Numbered from the stretch's first letter, positions 1 to 10,400 are shown. The stretch: 64,000 nucleotides of DNA from Bacillus sp. FSL K6-3431 (GCF_038002605.1 NZ_JBBOCT010000001.1:2294001-2358000); one strand, 5' to 3'. The notes: a model not told the origin generated them from the letters alone. Translations and numbers: made by a program.

Positions 1-196
1 ATAAATCAAGCCATTCCATAGTATATGGACCGCTTTCTATTCGTTTTCCCAATAGCTCTGATGCTTCTACCATCCATTCGCGTGTATGTGCTTTATACTG
101 TGAATCCCTTATATTTTTTATAGCATCAAATGTTCTTTTTAACCAATTCGAGGAATACGGACCTTCTTCTAGATGAATATGATAATCAACTTTCAA
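1..196 (-). CDS. PHP-domain phosphoesterase, N-terminal part (cut by window edge)
   Basis: Only the first 65 codons are in the window; the rest lies beyond base 1. The protein begins LKVDYHIHLEEGPYS. The DYHIH motif is the first metal-binding motif of PHP-domain hydrolases (the histidinol-phosphatase-like group), which cleave phosphate monoesters with a metal cluster. I chose the TTG at 194-196 because a GGGTGG ribosome binding site lies just upstream and no in-frame ATG precedes the motif. The metallophosphoesterase gene ends 36 nt upstream on the same strand, so this looks like the last visible gene of the importer operon. The substrate cannot be told from the fragment, and common annotation as histidinol phosphatase would be unsafe here. 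Confidence 0.72.
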   Translation of the reverse strand, partial: MKVDYHIHLEEGPYSSNWLKRTFDAIKNIRDSQYKAHTREWMVEASELLGKRIESGPYTMEWLDL

Positions 197-232
197 TTTG
201 TCCACCCTTTTTTTAGATTTTTAAATAGATTC

Positions 233-1153
233 TTATACTTTATTATGAGTATAGAAAGAGGTAATTTCTCCGTTATCAAGGCGAATCCATGATTCAAATC
301 GGCGTTCACCTTCAAAGAGACGAATCACTCTTGCTCCACGTTGCAACTCACCATAAGTGTTATACCCACTTACACGGCCATAACATAAGGATATACCGTA
401 TAGCTCCCCACAATAATCATTATCATGATCGTGTCCCACAAACGTTCCCATAACGTCCCCGGATTCAAGGAGTGCTGTAAATAATCCACTATTAATCTTA
501 GGGGCACAAACCTTTTCCATTCTAATTCCTGATACTTTTCCTACCTGTAAGACTTCATTATACTCAGGTATTGGAATATGAAAAAAGGCTAAAGCAGGAG
601 CTGGTTTTTCTTTTACTTTTGCATATTTCTGTGACTCCGAAACAAACCAATTCACTTGATCGGAATGGATCCATTCATACCCACCAATATCCTCTGGAGC
701 CAATGCTCCTGAATCTAAAAAGTATAGTAACGCTTCATTTTCTTCGCCTGTCGCTGATTGAATTGCTAGAGAGTAATTGCCCACACCATGTATATTTTCT
801 GGACCAGTTATAGACACAGAACTATGATATCCCTCTTGAATTAGATGCAGTTCTTTCCTCGTTATTCCCTCTTCGGTATCATGATTTCCATAAACAATAG
901 CAAATGGAATATCCCATTGAGAGATATGGTCCAATACTTTCCGATACGAATTATCTGGGCGATTAACACCTTCACTCCAGATAAGATCTCCTGTAATTAC
1001 GATTAAATCAGGCTGTTCTTGCTGGATAGATTCACTAATTAAAGTGAACGTCCGTGCATCATCTTTATGATCATCTTCACCGCTTACGTGCAAATCTGTA
1101 AACTGAATGATTTTAAATGACCGATCTTTACGAAACATTAGTTTTGATTCCAT
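233..1153 (-). CDS. Calcineurin-like metallophosphoesterase
   Basis: A 306-residue cytoplasmic hydrolase of the calcineurin-like metallophosphoesterase superfamily, which uses two metal ions to cleave phosphomonoesters or diesters. All blocks are visible in order: FTDLHV near residue 18, GDLIW near 56, YGNHD near 89, a histidine in FFHIP near 192 and GHDHDNDY near 240. There is no signal peptide, so it works inside the cell. It sits 14 nt after the LplC-type permease gene and before a PHP phosphoesterase, in one minus-strand operon. A role in dephosphorylating an imported compound is inferred from context only. The substrate is unknown; a phosphodiesterase is equally possible. Confidence 0.85.
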   Translation of the reverse strand: MESKLMFRKDRSFKIIQFTDLHVSGEDDHKDDARTFTLISESIQQEQPDLIVITGDLIWSEGVNRPDNSYRKVLDHISQWDIPFAIVYGNHDTEEGITRKELHLIQEGYHSSVSITGPENIHGVGNYSLAIQSATGEENEALLYFLDSGALAPEDIGGYEWIHSDQVNWFVSESQKYAKVKEKPAPALAFFHIPIPEYNEVLQVGKVSGIRMEKVCAPKINSGLFTALLESGDVMGTFVGHDHDNDYCGELYGISLCYGRVSGYNTYGELQRGARVIRLFEGERRFESWIRLDNGEITSFYTHNKV

Positions 1154-1167
1154 ATGTTCATCTCCTT

Positions 1168-2076
1168 TTATTCTTTTACAGAGCCGATATTGACCCCTTT
1201 GATGAAATGTTTTTGCAAGAGAGGATATACAAGAATAATTGGTGTTACGACAATGACAATTGTCGCCATTTTTAACGATTCACCGGTAATAAGAACTTTA
1301 TCTACTAGATCATAATTTGTACCTGATGAACGCAGCAATGCATTTTGCAATGCTTCTTGCCTCGTAAGCATTTCCTGAAGCAATGTGGACAAAGGCTTTA
1401 ATGATTGGTCACGCACATAGAAGGCACCTGAAAACCAGTCATTCCAATGTCCTACTGCGTTAAACAATCCAATTGCAGCGACAACCGGTATACTCATGGG
1501 CAATATAATTTTAAAGAAGATAGCAAAATCTCCACACCCATCAATTTTCGCCGCTTCTTCCACACTCTCTGGAATTTGATAAAAAAAAGTCCTCATAATA
1601 ATGATATTCCAGACGCTATATAATGAAGGAATAATATATACCCATATACTGTTAGTTAGTTGTAGTTCTTTTAACACCATATAATAAGGCACAATCCCAC
1701 CACTAAATAACATGGTAAAGAAAATAAAAAACGTAATTTGTTTTCTCCATGGCAATGTTTTACTTTTTAAAGCGTATGCAGCCATTGCCGTAAGAAAAAC
1801 ACTTATCAAGGTACCTAAAATTGTTCTGAATAATGATATATAAAAACCACCTAAAATACTTGATTGTGAAAATACTTCTTTAAAGTTGTCAAATGTCCAT
1901 TCTCTCGGCCAGAAATAAACTCCACCTTTTTGTGCATCTACACCGCTATTAAACGATAATGCAAATATGTTAATGAAAGGAAGTATGACTGTTAAACAAA
2001 AAGCAATAATAATAAAATAGTTAATATATGAAAAAACTTTTTCACCTTTGGAAGTTTGATAGTAATTATTTCCCAC
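1168..2076 (-). CDS. LplC-type carbohydrate ABC transporter permease
   Basis: A 302-residue inner-membrane permease of the CUT1 family, LplC/YtcP branch. The N-terminus has a hydrophobic helix (FIIIAFCLTVILPFINIFALS), and the cytoplasmic EAA loop reads EEAAKIDGCGDFAIFFKIILP near residues 175-195; this loop docks on the ATPase. It ends KHFIKGVNIGSVKE, typical of the family. It would pair with the LplB-type permease encoded at 4058-5038 and the lipoprotein at 2323-4035, although the binding-protein gene lies between the two permease genes. No ATPase gene is nearby. The long 246-nt gap upstream holds a strong hairpin. The substrate is unknown. Confidence 0.9.
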   Translation of the reverse strand: MGNNYYQTSKGEKVFSYINYFIIIAFCLTVILPFINIFALSFNSGVDAQKGGVYFWPREWTFDNFKEVFSQSSILGGFYISLFRTILGTLISVFLTAMAAYALKSKTLPWRKQITFFIFFTMLFSGGIVPYYMVLKELQLTNSIWVYIIPSLYSVWNIIIMRTFFYQIPESVEEAAKIDGCGDFAIFFKIILPMSIPVVAAIGLFNAVGHWNDWFSGAFYVRDQSLKPLSTLLQEMLTRQEALQNALLRSSGTNYDLVDKVLITGESLKMATIVIVVTPIILVYPLLQKHFIKGVNIGSVKE

Positions 2077-2131
2077 GATTTTGTCTCTCCTTGGTTAAGA
2101 GATGTTTTAGTTAGCTCCTCTTTTTAAAGAT

Positions 2132-2166
2132 AACTTCCTTCTTTATATGCAATGAAGAAGGAAGTT
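2132..2166 (-). terminator. Intercistronic hairpin after the solute-binding-protein gene
   Basis: Perfect 12-bp inverted repeat, AACTTCCTTCTT at 2132-2143 and AAGAAGGAAGTT at 2155-2166, with an 11-nt loop. On the minus strand it follows the binding-protein gene and precedes the permease gene, and is followed by ATCTTTAAAAAG rather than a clean U-run. It is more likely a leaky terminator or 3' mRNA stabiliser than a full stop. Confidence 0.6.
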
Positions 2167-2322
2167 TCTCATTTAAGAGATTAAGAACGATTAATACTGG
2201 ATAACTTCCATGCCCTTCGACTAGTATTGCTCCTTCATTTTGTACAAGATAAGTTATTGTTATCCTACACATAAATCTATGGGCAAGAGTGAGTGCCTTC
2301 GCTTTGCTTAGAAACTTAACAA

Positions 2323-4035
2323 TTAATACTTTAATTTAGTTTCTTCATTTTTATCTTTTTCTTCCAAGTACTTAATATATTTGTCAAGTCCTGCTCTATC
2401 CAATTGCTTTGCTGCCTCGTCCATAATATCTTGTGCTTCCTTCATATTTTTGCTATAAAATGCCCGTAGTAAGCTTTCGTTATAATTCTTAAGCGCGATA
2501 TCCAAATCTTCCCCTCCATCTACTTCATAAATAAAAGATGTTGGTGTATATCCATCCAACACTTTAGCGTTCGCAAGCTTTTCATCATATTTCCACATTT
2601 TTATAATATCCATTGCCGCTTTGTTTGTCTCACTAGATACCGCTTGTCCATATTCAGCTTCACCAAAATCTTCTTCAGGATGAAGGTCTGTATACCCTAA
2701 ATGCTCAGCCCAATAGGAGCGTACTCCCCTAAAGCCTAGTTCTTTTGCTGCTGCTGGATCTTCTTCTAGTAAATCAAGCACTTCCTGTTTAACTAATGGA
2801 TTCCCATGCTCATCGAGCGTGTAATCCCGCCCTTCTAACCCATACCATGAAAGCAATTTCCCTTCACGGGATGCCAGATAATCCGCAAATTTCACAATTT
2901 CTTCAGGATTCTTTGTAGTTGCCGGGATAGACCATCCAGAATATCCAGATTTATACGGGAGCTCCATTTGGTATTCACCTTCGATAGAGTTCAAAGGGCC
3001 TAGAGGGATATACTTCATGTCACTATTTGCAGATTCAAAATTATGCATATCTGCAACGATTCCAAATGATCGATTTACAACTCCTTCTTTTGCCCGATTT
3101 TCCTCCATTGTATAGAATTCTGGGTGCATTAATTTTTCTTTCAGTAGTTTCTGAACAAAATCTACTCTTTTAATGCCGTAATCTGTTTGACTTTCATGCT
3201 TGATTTTATCGTCTTTCGGATCACGGAAGAATTTCTCCCCACTATTACCTGTCCAGATCATATCCCTGTATAAATGATCACGGTCTGAACCACCCCAAAT
3301 TGTCGGACCAATCGGACTAATAGCTTTTCCATTATCATCCTTAAATTTTCCTGCTTGTATTTTTTTAGCGAGGTCATACATTTTTTCGGATGTATTAATT
3401 TCACTTGGGGTTATTGCCAATTCATCTGCAATATCTTTACGGATATATGGTCCTCCTACATACTTTCTAGACTCATAGCCTGGTTCTCTCGTAATAGACA
3501 TGTGAACTAGGTATGCTGCATCATCAAATTCCGGACGAAACATAATATTATTTTTCGTGTCTAATGGCAAATAGCCTTCTTCAAAATATTTACTATATAC
3601 TTTCGATTCTTTTAAGTAGGGATTCAAATCCGTAAACATTCCTTCTCTTGCCGCTTTTAATAGTACTTGCATTTCGGGACGTCCACTATTATTTAGGTAA
3701 TAAGCGATGAAGTCAGGCAAGTCTCCTGCTGCAATTCCTGCTGTAAGTGCCTGCAAAGAACTATCCGAGGAAACAGTTTGTAGTTCTAACGTAATTCCAG
3801 TTCTTTTCTTTAGTTCAGCAGCAATTTCAGGATTCATTTCTTTTGATGCATCACCATCACTCATGAATACTAAACCAGTAATTTTTCTATCTGCAATCCA
3901 TGTTGCCGGTTTATCCCCGTTGTCCTTTTCTACTTCACTACCAGCATCTTTTTTGAAGTTACAACCTGATATAAATAAAACTGTTATTAATGAAAGAATA
4001 AATAGTTTTCCTGCATTCCAATTAGATAATTTCAT
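2323..4035 (-). CDS. Solute-binding lipoprotein of an LplABC-type sugar importer
   Basis: A 570-residue extracytoplasmic binding protein (family 1, LplA/YtcQ-like, large). I start it at the ATG at 4033-4035 because GGGGG lies 6 nt upstream. An ATG two codons earlier overlaps that ribosome binding site, and a longer reading frame to 4098 runs into the upstream permease gene. The N-terminus is a lipoprotein signal: basic MKLSNWNAGK, hydrophobic LFILSLITVLF, lipobox ISGC. It should be anchored to the outer face of the membrane and deliver an oligosaccharide to the two permeases. The C-terminus is rich in lysine and glutamate. The ligand is unknown; proximity to alpha-mannosidase genes suggests, but does not show, a mannoside. 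Confidence 0.88.
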   Translation of the reverse strand: MKLSNWNAGKLFILSLITVLFISGCNFKKDAGSEVEKDNGDKPATWIADRKITGLVFMSDGDASKEMNPEIAAELKKRTGITLELQTVSSDSSLQALTAGIAAGDLPDFIAYYLNNSGRPEMQVLLKAAREGMFTDLNPYLKESKVYSKYFEEGYLPLDTKNNIMFRPEFDDAAYLVHMSITREPGYESRKYVGGPYIRKDIADELAITPSEINTSEKMYDLAKKIQAGKFKDDNGKAISPIGPTIWGGSDRDHLYRDMIWTGNSGEKFFRDPKDDKIKHESQTDYGIKRVDFVQKLLKEKLMHPEFYTMEENRAKEGVVNRSFGIVADMHNFESANSDMKYIPLGPLNSIEGEYQMELPYKSGYSGWSIPATTKNPEEIVKFADYLASREGKLLSWYGLEGRDYTLDEHGNPLVKQEVLDLLEEDPAAAKELGFRGVRSYWAEHLGYTDLHPEEDFGEAEYGQAVSSETNKAAMDIIKMWKYDEKLANAKVLDGYTPTSFIYEVDGGEDLDIALKNYNESLLRAFYSKNMKEAQDIMDEAAKQLDRAGLDKYIKYLEEKDKNEETKLKY

Positions 4036-4057
4036 ATTCATCCCCCATTTCAAATGA

Positions 4058-5038
4058 TCACCATAGTGAGGTATCAAACTTGCGCTTTGAAATTGCATTT
4101 ACGACTAATACAAGCATTAATCCAATTACTCCCTGTAACATCCCCACTGCTGTTGCATAACCAAACTGACCGCCTTGGAGACCTACTCGTATAACATAAG
4201 TATCAATAATCTCAGCTACATCAGCATTTCCTGGTGTTTTTAATAAATAAATTTGATCAAATCCCGCAGACAATATATTACCAAGAGATAGAATAAATAA
4301 AATGATAATTGTAGGTCTGATACATGGCAGGGTTACATGCCAAATTTGTCTCAATTTACTGGCACCATCTATTTTTGCTGCTTCGTAAAATTCCGGATTG
4401 ATCCCTGCAATGGCTGCAAAATAAATAATAGAGTTCCAGCCTATTTCTTTCCAAACATGACTCCAAAACATAACAGGATAAAAATAATCTCTTTCCATTA
4501 AAAAGAATGTATCACCCTTTCCCCCAAAAAGTTGAATTACTTGATTTAATAAACCTGTATCAGGTGCTAAAACCCTTTGTAAAAGTCCCACAATGATAAC
4601 CCAAGACAAAAAGTGTGGAAGATACGTTATACCTTGGAGTAAATTCCTTATTTTATTATTGGATATTTCTTTAAACATCAACGCTAAAAGTATAGGAAAT
4701 GGCAATCCTAAAAATAATTTCATGGAGCTGATGATTAATGTGTTTTTTATAAACACCCAACTTTGAGGATCCTTAAAAAATCTCTCAAAATAGGTAAAGC
4801 CAACCCATTCTCCACCCCAGATTCCTGTATTAAATTTAAACTCTTTGAAAGCTAACACTAATCCCGCCATAGGCATATAAGAAAAAAGAATAAAAAAGAT
4901 AAGACATGGCAAAAGCATAATATATAGTTGTTTGTGACGCCATAATTCTTTCCAACTATTACGTTGTTTACTGGTACGTAGTGCTCCGTTTTTATTTGCT
5001 CCTAGAGGATGTTTTTCGCTAATTGCTTTCAAGTTCAT
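4058..5038 (-). CDS. LplB-type carbohydrate ABC transporter permease
   Basis: A 326-residue CUT1 permease of the LplB/YteP branch and the first gene of the operon. After a basic cytoplasmic tail, the first membrane helix is LYIMLLPCLIFFILFSYMPM, followed by the family-typical segment GLVLAFKEFKFNTGIWG. The EAA loop reads EAAKIDGASKLRQIWHVTLP. The start is uncertain. The ATG at 5036-5038 is used, but the AAAGGTG ribosome binding site is only 2-3 nt away, and the in-frame TTG at 5030-5032 has better spacing. It overlaps no gene. The binding-protein gene starts 22 nt after its stop, so the two are coexpressed. Confidence 0.88.
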   Translation of the reverse strand: MNLKAISEKHPLGANKNGALRTSKQRNSWKELWRHKQLYIMLLPCLIFFILFSYMPMAGLVLAFKEFKFNTGIWGGEWVGFTYFERFFKDPQSWVFIKNTLIISSMKLFLGLPFPILLALMFKEISNNKIRNLLQGITYLPHFLSWVIIVGLLQRVLAPDTGLLNQVIQLFGGKGDTFFLMERDYFYPVMFWSHVWKEIGWNSIIYFAAIAGINPEFYEAAKIDGASKLRQIWHVTLPCIRPTIIILFILSLGNILSAGFDQIYLLKTPGNADVAEIIDTYVIRVGLQGGQFGYATAVGMLQGVIGLMLVLVVNAISKRKFDTSLW

Positions 5039-5041
5039 CAC

Positions 5042-5720
5042 CTTTCTAGAATTGCATTACTTTTTTGTAACAGAATTATGTTCTTGTTGTTTATTGTGGT
5101 TTTATGTAATTTATATAATCATTTGTAACTTCTTTTATGGAAATATAAACACTAGCAATACTCTTACACTAGTTCTCCCTTATAATCTGTAGGTTAATAA
5201 TCCTACTATTTGTTCGCTATTTTTTATGAAACCGCCTACGTTTTCTATTCATCTTAATCTAGGATCCTTTTATTGCTCCCTCCTTTACATTATTTATCAA
5301 TTTGTGGTTTTATGAATTTCTTTGTTGTTTGTTTTTTATTGTTGTTGTTATTATATCCACTTACTAATGAAGTTGTCAATTTAAATTTTTATATAATTTC
5401 AACTACTTTGTCTTTATTGAATACGTTATATAAACATAGGAATTGTCAGTATTTTGGCCGAGAATACCTTAGGACCTGATACATTGTAACAAGTGTGACC
5501 GGCGTGCATGCTACTGTTACATATGTAAATAAAACTTATTAGAAAGCATCCTCCTTTCAAATTAAAAGGAAATAGAGTTAACTTCTACTCTATTTCCTCT
5601 TAATATTTTTGGACATAACTCTTCAGTCATCTAATTCAAGTAGTCCGGCTTGATCCAGACTGTCAAAAAAAGGCTGCGGGGACCTTCATCCTGTTCAACA
5701 GTCCGAAAACTTCCTTTCTA
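5042..5720. other. 679-nt intergenic region, AT-rich
   Basis: It separates the importer operon from the CehA-type hydrolase gene. It should hold the importer promoter, but I found no convincing -35/-10 pair. A 68-codon plus-strand frame at 5273-5479 has no good ribosome binding site and no recognisable family, and is not called. The hairpin at 5567-5598 is listed separately. Bases 5650-5705 contain a GC-richer block with partly matching ends (GACTGT near the left, ACAGTC near the right) that could be a short dispersed repeat. Confidence 0.5.
5567..5598. terminator. Rho-independent terminator hairpin
   Basis: Perfect 12-bp inverted repeat AGGAAATAGAGT / ACTCTATTTCCT with an 8-nt loop. Read on the minus strand it is followed by TTTTAATTT and lies 123 nt after the CehA-type gene; on the plus strand a T-rich stretch also follows. 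It probably ends the mannoside operon and may act in both directions. Confidence 0.7.
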
Positions 5721-6710
5721 TTATTTTAAATAAATAGGATTAGTAAATCCGATCATAGTATAGACGCCCTCTATTACACCATGTAACTCGGCAATCACCC
5801 ACGAAACATTCTCTAATTTCGTATTACATTTGAGCGTATTATTCCTTAGTCTACTCTCTTCTAAAATCCCACAATTGCTCCTTACTCTAATTTTCAAATC
5901 TTGTTTATCTAGTTTCCATTGATTTTTCCTTACCGAAAAATCAACGTTTATCTTCAGCTTAAAATGATTTTCAAATGGTGCTTTTTCTATTTCATCACCT
6001 ATAGAATAGGATTTTCCTTGTTCATCAACTATATCCAACGTTATTAAAGGCCCCATAGTAATGGATAACCTACCTTTTTTTAGCGCATCTATCATACTCT
6101 TATCATTCACATCATTCTTCTCCAGAATATTGAGATAGGTGAGAGCAATCGTTTCCTTATTTTTTGATGATACATGCCAATCCCTTCCGCTCGTACCTGA
6201 AATTCGATAACCATCATTTAATTTATCGATCCATAAATCATACGCCCGTTTATTCTTTTTTCTAATCGAAGGAAAAGTCTCTGACCAAACCTCTATATAG
6301 TCAACATCATTCCAATCTGATATTTGATATTCCCAAAAACATCCCGTACAAATTGGGCTACCAATTTCGAATGGGTGGGCAATCCCCGCTAGCCCGCCTT
6401 GTTTATGTACATTGGCAATTCCTTTATGTATATCTAAAGGTGATAAATTTCTCCAATCCGCATAACCACTAATTCCTAATGTGACCATATGACCATAAAA
6501 TGTTGTCCATTCCAGTCCAGACAAGATATAAACACCTGTCTTTGCCATTACTTCCTCTTTATCCATAAGCCCCGACATTGTATTATGGTCCGTTAATGCA
6601 ATGCCCGTAATTTCAAGTTCCCTTGCTTTTTCTGCCATTTCTAATAAGGTATGCTTACCATCACTATGTACAGTGTGGGTATGCAGTTCAAAAGGAAGCC
6701 ACTTATTCAT
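5721..6710 (-). CDS. CehA/McbA-family PHP-type metallohydrolase
   Basis: A 329-residue PHP-fold hydrolase. The first metal motif ELHTHTVHSDG is at residues 8-18 and the second, GIALTDHNTMSG, near 37-48. LEWTTFYGH near 64 and the histidine in GIAHPFE near 111 complete the site, with a late GRDWH near 176. The CehA/McbA family contains esterase/phosphoesterase-like enzymes of mostly unknown substrate. The last 100 residues look like a beta-rich accessory domain. There is no signal peptide. It overlaps the upstream small gene by 8 nt, so the two are translationally coupled and probably act together. It is the last gene of the mannoside cluster before the terminator at 5567. Confidence 0.82.
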   Translation of the reverse strand: MNKWLPFELHTHTVHSDGKHTLLEMAEKARELEITGIALTDHNTMSGLMDKEEVMAKTGVYILSGLEWTTFYGHMVTLGISGYADWRNLSPLDIHKGIANVHKQGGLAGIAHPFEIGSPICTGCFWEYQISDWNDVDYIEVWSETFPSIRKKNKRAYDLWIDKLNDGYRISGTSGRDWHVSSKNKETIALTYLNILEKNDVNDKSMIDALKKGRLSITMGPLITLDIVDEQGKSYSIGDEIEKAPFENHFKLKINVDFSVRKNQWKLDKQDLKIRVRSNCGILEESRLRNNTLKCNTKLENVSWVIAELHGVIEGVYTMIGFTNPIYLK

Positions 6711-7152
6711 TTTGTTCGCCCCAAACTTTTAATTGATATTGGCAATTTTCCGTAACTAGAGAATGTATATCAAGACTCACTTTCCATAGTCCTCGTGGAT
6801 TTTTTTTAGATATCATTCCTAGTGACGATTTCGTTTGGCTCAAAGTTAATTCAATTTGTGAGAAATGTCGATGTGTTGCACCTCTACATGTATCAGGATC
6901 ATCAATGGAAAGGGTTATATGGTTCAACAAAGGTAACATTGACTTCCAATTATCGAACTTCTCATACCCGTATTTATCTATGCAGTTCAATATGAGATCT
7001 TTTGACAGCTCTTCGTCTTTTAATTGTTTAGGATTGTATTCGAACGCTACCTTCAACAAATCATATTCCTTGTCAATAAAGAATGAATAGGTAATATGGC
7101 TTTTGGAACAAGTCGGATTTATCGTTCCTTCTCCCTGGTATATCACTTTCAC
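6703..7152 (-). CDS. Small unknown protein coupled to the CehA-type hydrolase
   Basis: A 149-residue soluble protein that I do not recognise from sequence. It starts with an ATG behind AGGAGGAGATGA and ends inside the start of the CehA-type gene. It looks beta-rich, with segments such as ITYSFFIDKEYDLLKVAFEYNP near 20-41 and CQYQLKVWGEQ at the C-terminus. A conserved-looking centre, CRGATHRHFSQIEL, lies near residues 94-107. In larger CehA-type proteins a beta-sandwich domain precedes the PHP domain. This may be that domain encoded as a separate chain, which is an inference. It has no signal peptide or membrane helix. Confidence 0.7.
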   Translation of the reverse strand: MKVIYQGEGTINPTCSKSHITYSFFIDKEYDLLKVAFEYNPKQLKDEELSKDLILNCIDKYGYEKFDNWKSMLPLLNHITLSIDDPDTCRGATHRHFSQIELTLSQTKSSLGMISKKNPRGLWKVSLDIHSLVTENCQYQLKVWGEQNE

Positions 7153-7465
7153 TTCATCTCCTCCTAAGTATTCAGATAACTTCCCACCTTGTTAACAACA
7201 GGAATATCAAACAACAAAAACCACAAAGTAATTACAAAATTCACAAAACCAATATACACCTGGCAGAAATTTCAGTCAACAAAAACTGTTCTAATAATTA
7301 AAGATAAGCGCAGCCTACTATTAAGCGATCTATAAGCTACACCAGCCTACTTTGCCACTAGCACATCGAGTACGTCGAAGCTTGGGCAGATACATCTTTT
7401 AGAAATTGGATCTAAAGAAAGAGTCAGTCCCCGTGGCATTGTATGCCCGTTGAACTGACCCCATC
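7153..7465. other. 313-nt intergenic region with a degenerate dispersed repeat
   Basis: Bases about 7305-7395 contain GCGCAGCC, then CCACTAGCACATC, then GTACGTCGAAGCTTGG. A related order (GCGCAAGCG, GGCACTAGTACATC, GTACGTTGAAGCTAG) occurs near 46170-46282, so both are probably copies of one short Bacillaceae-type intergenic repeat. No gene, and no clear promoter or terminator, was found in this gap. Confidence 0.4.
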
Positions 7466-10400
7466 TTATTTCATATACAGTTTAATAGTTTTCACTTCAT
7501 ATGGCGTGATTGAAAAAGTAATTTGTGAATTACTTTGCTCTTTTCCAATGGCTTGTTCCATTAAATTAGTCTCTACCCACGATGAAATATTTTGCTGCAC
7601 ATCTAACGATACTTTCCCTCTACGCCCTTCATATTCATGGAGGCGAATAATCAGTCCATTGCCGTCTTGAGCAGGTTTAACCGCGTCAATCCACACATGG
7701 TCAGAATCGATATCCAGGAAAGAAGTTTCTTTATCCCATTTTCCATGGAGAGTTGCTATTGGGTCATTTAGATCCCATGCCTTTTCAACTGTTTTTGCTT
7801 TTCTCCAATCCCCAATATGTGGGTATAGTGAATAAACAAATGCATGTTCACCTTGGTCAGCCAGTGGATCTGGATAAATTGCCGATTTTAGTAGTGTTAA
7901 TCTCATATTACTTTCTTTAATATCATAGCCATACTTAGAATCATTTAGTAGACTTACACCGTAATCGGCTTCGGATAAATCTGCCCACTGATGGCCTACC
8001 GTTTCAAATCTCGCCATATCCCAACTCGTATTCCAATGTGTCGGTCTTTTTACATTACCAAATTGAATATCATATGTTGCTTCTGTTGCACGGATATCAA
8101 CGGGGAATGCGACCTTTAACATTTTTCGTTTTTCATGCCAATTCACTTCAGTGGCAAAGTCAACTCGTCTATCATTTGCATAAAAAGTGGATTTTTGCGA
8201 GATTTCGGAGTGATGATATTTCCATTTCATCTGGATACTAAAGCTAAGTTCGCCATTTTCTATTACATCAAACTCAAGAAGCTCTCGCACTTCCTCCATC
8301 TTTTCTTGATAAAAAATATCAATATCCCATGCATCATGAGCAAGTGGCTTATCTTCAAAAATTTGCAGTACATTGCCATTTTCATGATCGGATAATATAT
8401 TTCGGTCCGCTTCTTTATCGTATAAGCTTGATATCTGTCCCAATTCATTCCATTCTACAATATAAAATGGCGTTTCCAATCGCTTTTCATTGTAACGAAA
8501 GCTTGATATTGTTTCTGAAACTACTGATTGGTCAAAATGAAGTGTTTTCGCACCAAAAGAAGGAAGAGCATCCACTTCAACTAGCCAGCCTTCTCTGTTT
8601 TTCTGTGTTTTTAGCGCCATTCCATCACTTGTTCTCCAAATGCCATCCTCATGATTTTCCATTCCAGGGATCACTACATTACGCGATCCTTGTATGTGAG
8701 AAACATTTAATAAAGCAACAGTATTCGTTTCATTTATTATAGATTTGCTTATAATCTCTGACTCAACATCATTAACAATTTGAAAAGCCTCTGCGTATTC
8801 CAGCTTCGCATCATCATAAACCTCCGTAATCGAAGATCCCGGAATTATGTCATGAAATTGATTTCTAAGAATGATTTTCCAACCTGATTTTAAGTCGTCA
8901 TTGCCAATCCAATCTTTCTTGCCAGATAACCAAGTAGAAAGAAATTCCGCTCTACGGTATTGTAATTCCAATTGTCGATTCATTTTTTTCATAAACGCTT
9001 GGCTCGTATATGTACCACGATGGTATTCCAAATATAACTCGCCATCCCATTTATGAATATATCCATCAGATTCGCTTACATTCTGATGTAGTTTGTCAAA
9101 AAACTCTCCTGCCGTAGATGTCTTGACATTCGGCATTCCAGGCAGTTGATCAAATCTACGTCTCATCTCAAGCATGTGGCGGTTTACACCACCTCCGCCA
9201 TCTCCATATCCATATGAAAGAAGAAGATCCTTTGACAAGTCTTTATCCCGATATCCATCCCAAGATCCTTTGACCGTTTTCGCTGAAATAAAGCCGTTAT
9301 ATGTATAAAACCATGAGTCAGGCCCATTCCACGGTTCCGGTGTTGTAATAAAATGAGTGAGGATTTCAGAACCATCGATACCTTTCCAATTAAACGTATC
9401 ATGTGGCATCCGATTATATTGATTCCAGCTAATTTTCGTTGTCATCATCGTTTTAATGCCTGATTTTTTCAAAATTTGCGGAAGTGCCCAACTGTAACCA
9501 AATACGTCTGGTAGCCATAAATAATCACAGTCTACGCCAAATTCTTTTTTGTAAAACTCTTTACCATACAGTATTTGTCGTACGAGAGATTCACCGCTTG
9601 GAATATTACAGTCTGCTTCCAACCACATCGCTCCGCCAGCTTCCCATTGACCTTCTGCAATCCGATCCTGCATTTCCGTATAAATCTCTGGATAATCATC
9701 TTTGATATATTCATAAAGTTGCGGCTGCGTTTGTAAAAATAAATAATCAGGAAATCTCTTCATCAATTGCAGGACTGTAGAAAATGAACGTGCTGATTTT
9801 TCCCTTGTATGTTTTAATCTCCATAACCAAGCAACATCAATATGTGTATGCCCAACTGTATGAATCGTAATTTCCGATGTTTTATCGATCGCGCTAATTG
9901 TTTCTGTCAACAGCTTTTCAGCTTGATAGCAAGATTGATAAAAAGCTTCACTTCCTGGCTCTGTCCAATCAATAATAACAAGTGCGTCGGAGATCATTTT
10001 TTTCAATGAAACAAAAGCAGGATCTGCTTCATTCGTTTCCATTAATACTTCATAGGCAGCCAAAAGCGTAAAATATAAGTTATCCACTTTTGTATCGAGC
10101 CAGCCAATTTTTGCAGTTTCTAGCTTATACTCCTGCTCCTTCGGCTCGCCACCGCCTTCAAGTCCTGACCAAAGTCGAAAATCTAAACGCAATGATCCGT
10201 TACTGACCGTATCATCAAAAAGGACTTCCTCATGATTAGAATCCACCCCTTGATATGGTTTACCATTTACAAATAACAATGACTCAAATCCAGAGTTATT
10301 GCCACCACCAGTTCTTCCGAAGGAGAACAGTCCAACAATTTGACGATTGGCAAGTTGAATATGAGTGTCTATTTTTGAATGGAGCCACAGATAACGATCT

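Noticed and set aside
5273-5479. 68-codon plus-strand frame in the gap before the CehA-type gene
   Set aside because: No ribosome binding site, very hydrophobic and AT-driven composition, no recognised family; likely chance.
8135-8742. Overlapping plus-strand frames opposite the GH38 gene
   Set aside because: Antisense shadows of a clearly coding gene with complete catalytic motifs; the same applies to other antisense frames in the window.
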